Shown one piece after another: positions 51,310-63,946 of a stretch of 64,000 nt of DNA. Source of the stretch: Salvelinus alpinus (taxonomy: Eukaryota; Chordata; Actinopteri; Salmoniformes; Salmonidae); NCBI RefSeq assembly GCF_045679555.1, contig NC_092087.1, positions 82,029,753-82,093,752 of the forward strand. The letters are read 5' to 3'. The translations under genes were made by a program, and so were the position numbers. Below the pieces are notes generated by a model, which searched no databases, was not told the DNA's origin, and worked only from the letters and a program-made list of their open reading frames with translations. Within the stretch, counting starts at the first letter, position 1. Every line of letters begins with the position of its first letter.

Positions 51310-52600
51310 GCAAAATAGATAGGGGGGAGGTAGAGAGAGAGATAGATAGGGGGGAGGTAGAGAGAGAGATAGATAGGGGGGAGGTAGAGAGAGAGATAGA
51401 TAGGGGGGAGGTAGAGAGAGATAGATAGGGGGGAGGTAGAGAGAGAGATATAGATAGGGGGAGGTAGAGAGAGATAGATAGGGGGGAGGTAGAGAGAGAG
51501 ATAGATAGGGGGAGGTAGAGAGAGAGATAGATAGGGGGTAGAGAGAGAAGTAGATAGGGGGGAGGTGGAGAGAGAAGTAGATAGGGGGGGTAGAGAGATA
51601 GATGGGGGGGTAGAGAGAGAAGTAGATAGGGGGGAGGTAGAGAGAGATATAGATAGGGGGAGGTAGAGAGAGATAGATAGGGGGGAGGTAGAGAGAGAGA
51701 TAGATAGGGGAGGTAGAGAGAGAGATAGATGGGGGGAGGTAGAGAGAGAGAGAGATAGAGGGGAGGTAGAGAGAGAGGTAGATAGGGGGTAGAGAGATAG
51801 ATGGGGAGGTAGAGAGAGAGGTAGATAGGGGGGGTAGAGAGAGAGATAGATAGGGGGGAGGTAGAGAGAGATAGATAGGGGGGAGGTAGAGAGAGATATA
51901 TATATAGGGGTTGTAGAGAGATAGATGGGGGGGTAGAGAGATAGATAGATAGGGGGGAGGTAGAGAGATAGATGGGGAGGTGGAGAGAGAGGTAGATAGG
52001 GGGGTAGAGAGAGAGATAGATAGGGGGGAGGTAGATAGGGGTTAGAGAGATAGATAGGGGGGGTAGAGAGAGAGATAGATAGGGGGGGTAGAGAGAGAGA
52101 TAGATAGGGGGGAGGTAGAGAGGTAGATAGGGGGAGGTAGAGAGAGAGATATATAGGGGTTATAGAGAGATAGATGGGGGGGTAGAGAGAGAGATAGATA
52201 GGGGGAAGGTAGAGAGAGATATAGATAGGGGGGGTAGAGAGAGAGATAGGTAGGGGGGAGGTAGAGAGAGATATAGATAGGGGGAAGGTAGAGAGAGAGG
52301 TAGATAGGGGGGGTAGAGAGAGAGATAGGTAGGGGGGAGGTAGAGAGAGAGATAGATAGGGGGGAGAGAGAGAGAGAGATAGGGGGAAGGTAGAGAGAGA
52401 GGTAGATAGGGGGGGTAGAGAGCGAGATAGATAGGGGGGAGGTAGAGAGAGAGATAGATAGGGGGGAGGTAGAGAGAGAGATAGATAGGGGGGAGGTAGA
52501 GAGAGAGAGATAGGGGGGAGGTAGAGGGAGAAAGAAATGGATAGGGGGGAGGTAGAGGGAGAAAGAAATGGATAGGGGGGAGGTAGATGTACAGCTAGCA
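51310..52600. repeat. ~26-bp homopurine-biased array (GGGGGAGGTAGAGAGAGAGATAGATA)
   Basis: About 48 imperfect copies, with an almost cytosine-free plus strand. It ends against the transposon fragment at 52607. Confidence 0.93.
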
Positions 52601-52606
52601 GTGTGT

Positions 52607-53000
52607 TGATGCACAGCCCTCAGAACAGCCTCAATTCGTAGCGGCATGGACTCTACAAGGTGTCGAAAGCGTTCCACAGGGATGCTGGTCCATGTTGACT
52701 CCAATGCTTCCCACAGTTGTGTCAAGTTGGCTGGACGTTCTCTGGGTGGTGGACCAATCTTGATACACACGGGAAACTGTTGAGTGTGAAACACCCAGCA
52801 GTGTTGCAGTTCTTGACACAAACCAGTGCGCCTGACACCTGCTAGCATACCCCGTTCAAAGGCACTTCACCCTCTGAATGGTACACACACACAATCCAGG
52901 TCTCAAGGCTTAAAAATCCTTCTTTAACCTGTCTCCTTTCCTTCATCTATACTGAAGTGGCTTTAACAAGTAACATCAATAAAGAATCATAGCTTAGGCG
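52607..53000 (-). mobile_element. Truncated Tc1-like non-autonomous element, second copy
   Basis: Close match to the interior of 30570-30980 (CAGCCTCAATTCGTAGCGGC, CCAATGCTTCCCACAGTTGT). The left terminal repeat is missing, and the array at 51310-52600 takes its place. Confidence 0.75.
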
Positions 53001-53173
53001 CTCGCACATATATTGCTGACACACTCACACTGTGCTGTGCTCCATTGTGCAAGGAAAGCAGTCCTAGACCTAAAAACCCCCTCTCCCCCTCTCCCACTCA
53101 CACTCCTCCCATCATCACTATTTAATGTTTACAAGTTTTCCACCCAGATTCTATTCACATTTTTTCTGCGTTT

Positions 53174-53370
53174 TTGTCCCAAATGGCACCCTATTCCCTT
53201 TATAGTGCACTACTTTAGACCAGATCTCTATGGTCCCAAATGGCACCCTATTCCCTATATAGTGCACTACTTTAGACCAGATCTCTATGGTCCCAAATGG
53301 CACCCTAATACCTATATAGTGCACTACTTTTGACCAGAGCTCTATGGGGAATAGGGTGCCATTTGGGTCG
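53174..53370. mobile_element. Palindromic MITE with triplicated left arm
   Basis: TCCCAAATGGCACCCTATTCC...CTACTTTAGACCAGA occurs three times in tandem (53178, 53234 and 53290), followed by one inverted arm GGGGAATAGGGTGCCATTTGGG. Confidence 0.8.
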
Positions 53371-53429
53371 CACCCTGGGTATTGCACCCTGGGTAACCTC
53401 CACTCCAATAAAGTAAATGCACAAGGCTA

Positions 53430-54270
53430 GTCACACACACACACACACACTTACCAGACAGATTTGTATTATTTAGGGAGTGACTCTCCTCTCCTGACCC
53501 CATTTTAGATGAGACATACATTTTACTGTAAGTCTGACAAATAAAAAAGAGGGATGGAGAGAGGGGAAAACGTGGAGGAGTAGTTTGGGAATGGGATGGA
53601 GAGAACGATTAAAAAAAGAGAAACTATTGAGTTAATCATCATTAGTGTGGTTGATGGACTGCAGATTTCTCTGGTCTCTTGTCTTCCTCTTTCCTCTATC
53701 TTCTGTCTTTTTCTCATGCTGATAGAAGGACGGGGTTGGAGAGAGAGAATGGAAGACGGAGAGGTAGCTCTCCAGGAACAGGGTTGGAGAGAGAGGAAGA
53801 CAGAGAGAATGGAAGACGGAGAGGTAGCTCTCCAGGAACAGGGTTGGAGAGAGAGGAAGACAGAGAGAGGAAGACAGAGAGGTAGCTCTCCAGGAACAGG
53901 GTTGGAGTGAAAACCTACAGTAGGGGAGGGAGACATTATTTGTGTGAAGGGGAAAAGTGAGAGAAAGAGAGACGTTGTGTGTGTGTGTGTGTTTGTGTTT
54001 GTGTGTGTGTGTGTGTGTGGCAGGCAGTGTGTAGAGGGGAAGAGTGATAGAGAGACGGAGTGGGTTTGAGAGTGTGAGAGGAACTGTGTGTGTGTAGCAG
54101 GCAGAGTGTGTAGAGGAGAAGAGTGATGGAGAGACGGAGTGGGTTTGAGAGTGAGAGAGTATGTGTTTGGAGAGGATTTGAAAGAGAGAGAGGGCAGAGA
54201 TAGAATGTATTTGTAGGCATGAGAAAGAGAAATGATAGACACGTAGAGAGACAGATACAGAGAACATGAT
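53430..54270. repeat. Diverged local duplicate of 49610-50610
   Basis: ACTTACCAGACAGATTTGTA...CATTTTAGATGAGAC and ATCATCATTAGTGTGGTTGA...GACTGCAGATTTCTC match 49630-49720 and 50280-50330. GTATTTGTAGGCATGAGAAA GAGAAATGATAGACACG (around 54207-54243) matches about 50558-50597. The 12-bp array is absent here, and a different repeat with GAGGTAGCTCTCCAGGAACA (53760-53905) is present. Confidence 0.75.
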
Positions 54271-54557
54271 AGAAATACAGATGTAGGCTCTTAATTTGAG
54301 CCAGTTTCGTACAGCAGGAAAAGAATCCTGCACTAACAGGAAATGTGATATATAATTAATGGACATTTTTTGTAGGGGTTGATAATTTTTTTGTTAGGGC
54401 AAATCAATTCTGAAATATTAAAGTGGGAATTACAAACTTTAGAAGCCTTTTTAAACCCTGAATACACTACAAGTTTGCATGTCCTGCAACAACAGGATGA
54501 TCAAATTAAGATACGGCATCTGTGGAGAGAAAGAGTGAGTCAGAGTGTCAGGTTGTG

Positions 54558-54642
54558 TCCCAAATAGTACCCAATTCACTATATGTGGCCCTTGTCAAAG
54601 GTAGTGCACTATATAGGGAATAGGGTGCCTTTTGGGGCGTAC
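54558..54642. mobile_element. Palindromic salmonid MITE, copy
   Basis: GTCCCAAATAGTACCCAATTC with the inverted arm TATAGGGAATAGGGTGCCTT. Confidence 0.65.
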
Positions 54643-54721
54643 AATCAGGGTGATGTAGGGAGAAACCAAAGTGCATGTTAACTCTGAGAGACACCAGGAG
54701 AGAGAGGCAGCAGAGCAATGA

Positions 54722-57700
54722 TACACTCTACCAGCAGTGTGTTGAGTAATGGATAGATGTACAGTATTATGTGAGGAGTAGATAGCTCTCCTCTCAGACA
54801 GTGATGCACTCTACCAGCAGTGTGTTGAGTAATGGATGGATGTACAGTATTATGTGAGGAGTAGATAGCTCTCCTCTCAGACAGTGATGCACTCTACCAG
54901 CAGTGTGTTGAGTAATGGATGGATGTACAGTATTATGTGAGGAGTAGATAGCTCTCCTCTCAGACAGTGATACACTCTACCAGCAGTGTGTTGAGTAATG
55001 GATGGATGTACAGTATTATGTGAGGAGTAGATGGCTCTCCTCTCAGACAGTGATACACTCTACCAGCAGTGTGTTGAGTAATGGATGGATGTACAGTATT
55101 ATGTGAGGAGTAGATAGCTCTCCTCTCAGACAGTGATACACTCTACCAGCAGTGTGTTGAGTAATGGATGGATGTACAGTATTATGTGAGGAGTAGATAG
55201 CTCTCCTCTCAGACAGTGATACACTCTACCAGCAGTGTGTTGAGTAATGGATGGATGTACAGTATTATGTGAGGAGTAGATAGCTCTCCTCTCAGACAGT
55301 GATGTACTCTACCAGCAGTGTGTTGAGTAATGGATGGATGTACAGTATTATGTGAGGAGTAGATAGCTCTCCTCTCAGACAGTGATACACTCTACCAGCA
55401 GTGTGTTGAGTAATGGATGGATGTACAGTATTATGTGAGGAGTAGATAGCTCTCCTCTCAGACAGTGATACACTCTACCAGCAGTGTGTTGAGTAATGGA
55501 TGGATGTACAGTATTATGTGAGGAGTAGATAGCTCTCCTCTCAGACAGTGATGCACTCTACCAGCAGTGTGTTGAGTAATGGATGGATGTACAGTATTAT
55601 GTGAGGAGTAGATAGCTCTCCTCTCAGACAGTGATGCTCTCTACCAGCAGTGTGTTGAGTAATGGATGGATGTACAGTATTATGTGAGGAGTAGATAGCT
55701 CTCCTCTCAGACAGTGATACACTCTACCAGCAGTGTGTTGAGTAATGGATGGATGTACAGTATTATGTGAGGAGTAGATAGCTCTTCTCTCAGACAGTGA
55801 TACACTCTACCAGCAGTGTGTTGAGTAATGGATGGATGTACAGTATTATGTGAGGAGTAGATAGCGCTCCTCTCAGACAGTGATGTACTCTACCAGCAGT
55901 GTGTTGAGTAATGGATGGATGTACAGTATTATGTGAGGAGTAGATAGCTCTCCTCTCAGACAGTGATGCACTCTACCAGCAGTGTGTTGAGTAATGGATG
56001 GATGTACAGTATTATGTGAGGAGTAGATAGCTCTCCTCTCAGACAGTGATACACTCTACCAGCAGTGTGTTGAGTAATGGATGGATGTACAGTATTATGT
56101 GAGGAGTAGATAGCTCTCCTCTCAGACAGTGATGCTCTCTACCAGCAGTGTGTTGAGTAATGGATGGATGTACAGTATTATGTGAGGAGTAGATAGCTCT
56201 CCTCTCAGACAGTGATGCACTCTACCAGCAGTGTGTTGAGTAATGGATGGATGTACAGTATTATGTGAGGAGTAGATAGCTCTCCTCTCAGACAGTGATA
56301 CACTCTACCAGCAGTGTGTTGAGTAATGGATGGATGTACAGTTATGTGAGGAGTAGATAGCTCTCCTCTCAGACAGTGATACACTCTACCAGCAGTGTGT
56401 TGAGTAATGGATGGATGTACAGTATTATGTGAGGAGTAGATAGCTCTCCTCTCAGACAGTGATACACTCTACCAGCAGTGTGTTGAGTAATGGATGGATG
56501 TACAGTATTATGTGAGGAGTAGATAGCTCTCCTCTCAGACAGTGATACACTCTACCAGCAGTGTGTTGAGTAATGGATGGATGTACAGTATTATGTGAGG
56601 AGTAGATAGCTCTCCTCTCAGACAGTGATGCACTCTACCAGCAGTGTGTTGAGTAATGGATGGATGTACAGTATTATGTGAGGAGTAGATAGCTCTTCTC
56701 TCAGACAGTGATACACTCTACCAGCAGTGTGTTGAGTAATGGATGGATGTACAGTATTATGTGAGGAGTAGATAGCTCTCCTCTCAGACAGTGATACACT
56801 CTACCAGCAGTGTGTTGAGTAATGGATGGATGTACAGTATTATGTGAGGAGTAGATAGCTCTCCTCTCAGACAGTGATGCACTCTACCAGCAGTGTGTTG
56901 AGTAATGGATGGATGTACAGTATTATGTGAGGAGTAGATAGCTCTCCTCTCAGACAGTGATACACTCTACCAGCAGTGTGTTGAGTAATGGATGGATGTA
57001 CAGTATTATGTGAGGAGTAAATAGCTCTCCTCTCAGACAGTGATGCACTCTACCAGCAGTGTGTTGAGTAATGGATGGATGTACAGTATTATGTGAGGAG
57101 TAGATAGCTCTCCTCTCAGACAGTGATGCTCTCTACCAGCAGTGTGTTGAGTAATGGATGGATGTACAGTATTATGTGAGGAGTAGATAGCTCTCCTCTC
57201 AGACAGTGATACACTCTACCAGCAGTGTGTTGAGTAATGGATGGATGTACAGTATTATGTGAGGAGTAGATAGCTCTCCTCTCAGACAGTGATGCACTCT
57301 ACCAGCAGTGTGTTGAGTAATGGATGGATGTACAGTATTATGTGAGGAGTAGATAGCTCTTCTCTCAGACAGTGATACACTCTACCAGCAGTGTGTTGAG
57401 TAATGGATGGATGTACAGTATTATGTGAGGAGTAGATAGCGCTCCTCTCAGACAGTGATGTACTCTACCAGCAGTGTGTTGAGTAATGGATGGATGTACA
57501 GTATTATGTGAGGAGTAGATAGCTCTCCTCTCAGACAGTGATACACTCTACCAGCAGTGTGTTGAGTAATGGATGGATGTACAGTATTATGTGAGGAGTA
57601 GATAGCTCTCCTCTCAGACAGTGATGCACTCTACCAGCAGTGTGTTGAGTAATGGATGGATGTACAGTATTATGTGAGGAGTAGATAGCTCTCCTCTCAG

Positions 57701-60266
57701 ACAGTGATGCACTCTACCAGCAGTGTGTTGAGTAATGGATGGATGTACAGTATTATGTGAGGAGTAGATAGCTCTCCTCTCAGACAGTGATACACTCTAC
57801 CAGCAGTGTGTTGAGTAATGGATGGATGTACAGTATTATGTGAGGAGTAGATAGCTCTCCTCTCAGACAGTGATGCACTCTACCAGCAGTGTGTTGAGTA
57901 ATGGATGGATGTACAGTATTATGTGAGGAGTAGATAGCTCTCCTCTCAGACAGTGATACACTCTACCAGCAGTGTGTTGAGTAATGGATGGATGTACAGT
58001 ATTATGTGAGGAGTAAATAGCTCTCCTCTCAGACAGTGATGCACTCTACCAGCAGTGTGTTGAGTAATGGATGGATGTACAGTATTATGTGAGGAGTAGA
58101 TAGCTCTCCTCTCAGACAGTGATGCTCTCTACCAGCAGTGTGTTGAGTAATGGATGGATGTACAGTATTATGTGAGGAGTAGATAGCTCTCCTCTCAGAC
58201 AGTGATACACTCTACCAGCAGTGTGTTGAGTAATGGATGGATGTACAGTATTATGTGAGGAGTAGATAGCTCTCCTCTCAGACAGTGATGCACTCTACCA
58301 GCAGTGTGTTGAGTAATGGATGGATGTACAGTATTATGTGAGGAGTAGATAGCTCTTCTCTCAGACAGTGATACACTCTACCAGCAGTGTGTTGAGTAAT
58401 GGATGGATGTACAGTATTATGTGAGGAGTAGATAGCGCTCCTCTCAGACAGTGATGTACTCTACCAGCAGTGTGTTGAGTAATGGATGGATGTACAGTAT
58501 TATGTGAGGAGTAGATAGCTCTCCTCTCAGACAGTGATACACTCTACCAGCAGTGTGTTGAGTAATGGATGGATGTACAGTATTATGTGAGGAGTAGATA
58601 GCTCTCCTCTCAGACAGTGATGCTCTCTACCAGCAGTGTGTTGAGTAATGGATGGATGTACAGTATTATGTGAGGAGTAGATAGCTCTCCTCTCAGACAG
58701 TGATGCACTCTACCAGCAGTGTGTTGAGTAATGGATGGATGTACAGTATTATGTGAGGAGTAGATAGCTCTCCTCTCAGACAGTGATACACTCTACCAGC
58801 AGTGTGTTGAGTAATGGATGGATGTACAGTATTATGTGAGGAGTAGATAGCTCTCCTCTCAGACAGTGATACACTCTACCAGCAGTGTGTTGAGTAATGG
58901 ATGGATGTACAGTATTATGTGAGGAGTAGATAGCTCTCCTCTCAGACAGTGATGCACTCTACCAGCAGTGTGTTGAGTAATGGATGGATGTACAGTATTA
59001 TGTGAGGAGTAGATAGCTCTTCTCTCAGACAGTGATACACTCTACCAGCAGTGTGTTGAGTAATGGATGGATGTACAGTATTATGTGAGGAGTAGATAGC
59101 TCTCCTCTCAGACAGTGATACACTCTACCAGCAGTGTGTTGAGTAATGGATGGATGTACAGTATTATGTGAGGAGTAGATAGCTCTCCTCTCAGACAGTG
59201 ATGCACTCTACCAGCAGTGTGTTGAGTAATGGATGGATGTACAGTATTATGTGAGGAGTAGGTAGCTCTCCTCTCAGACAGTGATGCACTCTACCAGCAG
59301 TGTGTTGAGTAATGGATGGATGTACAGTATTATGTGAGGAGTAGATAGCTCTCCTCTCAGACAGTGATGCACTCTACCAGCAGTGTGTTGAGTAATGGAT
59401 GGATGTACAGTATTATGTGAGGAGTAGATAGCTCTCCTCTCAGACAGTGATGCACTCTACCAGCAGTGTGTTGAGTAATGGATGGATGTACAGTATTATG
59501 TGAGGAGGAGATAGCTCTCCTCTCAGACAGTGATACACTCTACCAGCAGTGTGTTGAGTAATGGATGGATGTACAGTATTATGTGAGGAGTAGATAGCTC
59601 TCCTCTCAGACAGTGATACACTCTACCAGCAGTGTGTTGAGTAATGGATGGATGTACAGTATTATGTGAGGAGTAGATAGCTCTCCTCTCAGACAGTGAT
59701 ACACTCTACCAGCAGTGTGTTGAGTAATGGATGGATGTACAGTATTATGTGAGGAATAGATAGCTCTCCTCTCAGACAGTGATACACTCTACCAGCAGTG
59801 TGTTGAGTAATGGATGGATGTACAGTATTATGTGAGGAGTAGATAGCTCTCCTCTCAGACAGTGATACACTTTACCAGCAGTGTGTTGAGTAATGGATGG
59901 ATGTACAGTATTATGTGAGGAATAGATAGCTCTCCTCTCAGACAGTGATACACTCTACCAGCAGTGTGTTGAGTAATGGATGGATGTACAGTATTATGTG
60001 AGGAGTAGATAGCTCTCCTCTCAGACAGTGATGCTCTCTACCAGCAGTGTGTTGAGTAATGGATGGATGTACAGTATTATGTGAGGAGTAGATAGCTCTC
60101 CTCTCAGACAGTGATGCACTCTACCAGCAGTGTGTTGAGTAATGGATGGATGTACAGTATTATGTGAGGAGTAGATAGCTCTCCTCTCAGACAGTGATAC
60201 ACTCTACCAGCAGTGTGTTGAGTAATGGATGGATGTACAGTATTATGTGAGGAGTAGATAGCTCTG
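54722..60266. repeat. 83-bp satellite-like array with a 996-bp (12-unit) higher-order repeat
   Basis: About 67 copies of an 83-bp unit containing CTCTACCAGCAGTGTGTTGA and ATGTACAGTATTATGTGAGG. Variant units recur at 996 bp. GATGCTCT is at 56131, 57125 and 58121 (the first interval is 994 because one unit lacks 2 bp). TAGCGCTCC is at 57439 and 58435. GAGTAAATAG is at about 57015 and 58011. Half-period recurrences of 498 bp also occur (55633/56131 and 58121/58619). Confidence 0.95.
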
Positions 60267-60946
60267 GTATGAATCAGACTCTACTGGTATGAGTCAGACT
60301 CTACTGGTATGAATCAGACTCTACTGGTATGAATCAGACTCTATTGGTATGAGTCAGACTACTGGTATGAATCAGACTCTACTGGTATGAATCAGACTCT
60401 ACTGGTATGAATCAGACTCTACTGGTATGAGTCAGACTACTGGTATGAATCAGACTCTACTGGTATGAATCAGACTCTACTGGTATGAATCAGACTCTAC
60501 TGGTATGAATCAGACTCTACTGGTATGAATCAGACTCTACTGGTATGAGTCAGACTATACTGGTATGAATCAGACTCTACTGGTATGAATCAGACTCTAC
60601 TGGTATGAGTCAGACTCTACTGGTATGAGTCAGACTCTACTGGTATGAATCAGACTCTACTGGTATGAATCAGACTCTACTGGTATGAGTCAGACTCTAC
60701 TGGTATGAGTCAGACTCTACTGGTATGAGTCAGACTCTACTGGTATGAGTCAGACTCTACTGGTATGAATCAGACTCTACTGGTATGAATCAGACTCTAC
60801 TGGTATGAATCAGACTCTACTGGTATGAATCAGACTCTACTGGTATGAATCAGACTCTACTGGTATGAATCAGACTCTACTGGTATGAATCAGACTCTAC
60901 TGGTATGAATCAGACTCTACTGGTATGAATCAGACTCTACTGGTAT
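60267..60946. repeat. 20-bp tandem repeat (CTGGTATGAATCAGACTCTA)
   Basis: About 34 copies with an AAT/AGT variant, directly continuous with the end of the 83-bp array and with the coding-like segment on the right. Confidence 0.95.
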
Positions 60947-61021
60947 CGTCCTACTTAAAGATGCTCTCCTTCCTGGGCCCTGAGGCCACCTACCTGGTGT
61001 TTGGCCTGGGCCAGCCTGAAT
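60947..61021 (+). other. Short coding-like segment ending in a stop
   Basis: The plus strand reads SYLKMLSFLGPEATYLVFGL then GQPE and stop. The composition is codon-like and unlike the surrounding repeats. It could be the last exon of an unidentified gene, but its 5' side has been replaced by the 20-bp array. No splice acceptor is visible, and I do not recognise the protein. Confidence 0.25.
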
Positions 61022-61470
61022 AATGAAGAGTCTTGTTGTTGTAAATAAATGATGGTCGTTTTGGTTTTAGGGGGGTTGTGCTATGAATACGTAATACACT
61101 GATGATGCTGCGAAAGACACAGATGCACACGCGTGCGACAAGGACGGAAGAGTTCCCGCATGCGCACTTGTATGTTCATACACAGACACAGTCAGACAGA
61201 CAGACAGACACAGACACACCCTCTCTCTCTCTCTCCCCTCTTTCTCTCAAATTGAAATGATCTTGCTCTCTCTTTAAATGAGTCAGTTCTATGGTTGGTT
61301 GTCTTGATGGTGCTGAAGGCTTTGCTCAACGTATTTATCAGTCTGCAGCTCAGATGGCAGCCTGTTCTCTGTAGTGCACTACTTTACAACAGGGCCCATA
61401 GGACCATGGTCAAAAACAGTAGGGTTCCATTCTGCCTCCGTCTGGCCCACAGGCTGACTACAGGGTGGAA
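61022..61470. other. Non-coding stretch between arrays
   Basis: Unique sequence with a (CAGA)n/(CT)n patch at 61190-61250 and a decayed palindromic MITE at about 61345-61445 (TAGTGCACTACTTTACAACA). Confidence 0.55.
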
Positions 61471-63929
61471 CATGTTGTTTTGGCTTTAACACATGCAGCG
61501 GTTACAGCTTCAGAAGGTCTGTTTGTGTGTGAGAGGACGTTGTTTTGGCTTTAACACATGCAGCGGTTACAGCTTCAGAAGGTCTGTTTGTGTGTGAGAG
61601 GACGTTGTTTTGGCTTTAACACATGCAGCGGTTACAGCTTCAGAAGGTCTGTTTGTGTGTGTGAGGACGTTGTTGTGGCTTTAACACATGCAGCGGTTAC
61701 AGCTTCAGAAGGTCTGTTTGTGTGTGTGAGGACGTTGTTGTGGCTTTAACACATGCAGCGGTTACAGCTTCAGAAGGTCTGTTTGTGTGTGAGAGGACGT
61801 TGTTGTGGCTTTAACACATGCAGCGGTTACAGCTTCAGAAGGTCTGTTTGTGTGTGTGAGAGGACGTTGTTGTGGCTTTAACACATGCAGCGGTTACAGC
61901 TTCAGAAGGTCTGTTTGTGTGTGAGAGGACGTTGTTGTGGCTTTAACACATGCAGCGGTTACAGCTTCAGAAGGTCTGTTTGTGTGTGAGAGGGGACGTT
62001 GTTGTGGCTTTAACACATGCAGCGGTTACAGCTTCAGAAGGTCTGTTTGTGTGTGTGAGGACGTTGTTGTGGCTTTAACACATGCAGCGGTTACAGCTTC
62101 AGAAGGTCTGTTTGTGTGTGAGAGGGGACGTTGTTGTGGCTTTAACACATGCAGCGGTTACAGCTTCAGAAGGTCTGTTTGTGTGTGAGAGGACGTTGTT
62201 TTGGCTTTAACACATGCAGCGGTTACAGCTTCAGAAGGTCTGTTTGTGTGTGAGAGGACGTTGTTTTGGCTTTAACACATGCAGCGGTTACAGCTTCAGA
62301 AGGTCTGTTTGTGTGTGAGGGGACGTTGTTTTGGCTTTAACACATGCAGCGGTTACAGCTTCAGAAGGTCTGTTTGTGTGTGAGAGGACGTTGTTTTGGC
62401 TTTAACACATGCAGCGGTTACAGCTTCAGAAGGTCTGTTTGTGTGTGAGAGGACGTTGTTTTGGCTTTAACACATGCAGCGTTTACAGCTTCAGAAGGTC
62501 TGTTTGTGTGTGAGAGGACGTTGTTTTGGCTTTAACACATGCAGCGTTTACAGCTTCAGAAGGTCTGTTTGTGTGTGAGAGGACGTTGTTTTGGCTTTAA
62601 CACATGCAGCGGTTACAGCTTCAGAAGGTCTCTTTGTGTGTGTGAGAGGACGTTGTTTTGGCTTTAACACATGCAGCGGTTACAGCTTCAGAAGGTCTCT
62701 TTGTGTGTGTGAGAGGACGTTGTTTTGGCTTTAACACATGCAGCGGTTACAGCTTCAGAAGGTCTCTTTGTGTGTGTGAGAGGACGTTGTTTTGGCTTTA
62801 ACACATGCAGCGGTTACAGCTTCAGAAGGTCTCTTTGTGTGTGTGAGAGGACGTTGTTTTGGCTTTAACACATGCAGCGGTTACAGCTTCAGAAGGTCTC
62901 GTTTGTGTGTGTGAGAGGACGTTGTTGTTGGCTTTAACACATGCAGCGGTTACAGCTTCAGAAGGTCTGTTTGTGTGTGTGAGAGGACGTTGTTTTGGCT
63001 TTAACACATGCAGCGGTTACAGCTTCAGAAGGTCTGTTTGTGTGTGTAGAGGACGTTGTTGTGGCTTTAACACATGCAGCGGTTACAGCTTCAGAAGGTC
63101 TGTTTGTGTGTGTGAGGGGACGTTGTTTTGGCTTTAACACATGCAGCGGTTACAGCTTCAGAAGGTCTGTTTGTGTGTGAGAGGACGTTGTTTTGGCTTT
63201 AACACATGCAGCGGTTACAGCTTCAGAAGGTCTGTTTGTGTGTGAGAGGACGTTGTTGTAGCTTTAACACATGCAGCGGTTACAGCTTCAGAAGGTCTGT
63301 TTGTGTGTGTGAGGGGACGTTGTTTTGGCTTTAACACATGCAGCGGTTACAGCTTCAGAAGGTCTGTTTGTGTGTGAGAGGACGTTGTTTTGGCTTTAAC
63401 ACATGCAGCGGTTACAGCTTCAGAAGGTCTGTTTGTGTGTGAGAGGACGTTGTTTTGGCTTTAACACATGCAGCGGTTACAGCTTCAGAAGGTCTGTTTG
63501 TGTGTGTGAGGACGTTGTTGTGGCTTTAACACATGCAGCGGTTACAGCTTCAGAAGGTCTGTTTGTGTGTGAGAGGACGTTGTTGTGGCTTTAACACATG
63601 CAGCGGTTACAGCTTCAGAAGGTCTGTTTGTGTGTGAGAGGACGTTGTTTTGGCTTTAACACATGCAGCGGTTACAGCTTCAGAAGGTCTCTTTGTGTGT
63701 GTGAGAGGACGTTGTTGTGGCTTTAACACATGCAGCGGTTACAGCTTCAGAAGGTCTCTTTGTGTGTGTGAGAGGACGTTGTTTTGGCTTTAACACATGC
63801 AGCGGTTACAGCTTCAGAAGGTCTGTTTGTGTGTGAGAGGACGTTGTTTTGGCTTTAACACATGCAGCGGTTACAGCTTCAGAAGGTCTGTTTGTGTGTG
63901 TGAGGGGACGTTGTTTTGGCTTTAACACA
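61471..63929. repeat. 65-bp minisatellite
   Basis: About 38 copies of a unit containing GGCTTTAACACATGCAGCGG and GCTTCAGAAGGTCTGTTTGT. It varies by GTTGTTTTGG/GTTGTTGTGG and by the length of the GTGTGTGAGAGG part. Short frames over it are artefacts. Confidence 0.95.
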
Positions 63930-63946
63930 AGTGGAGTGCATGTGCA

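Noticed and set aside
50332-51313. Cys/Leu/Ser-rich minus-strand frames resembling membrane proteins
   Set aside because: Reverse complement of GAGACACAGA repeats; all three frames are open and hydrophobic.
54722-60266. Possible CRISPR-like array of 83-bp repeats
   Set aside because: Units are directly adjacent with no variable spacers, and the genome is eukaryotic. It is a satellite.
61558-63594. Repeated short frames (ALTHAAVTASEGLFVC...)
   Set aside because: Translation of the 65-bp minisatellite in rotating frames.
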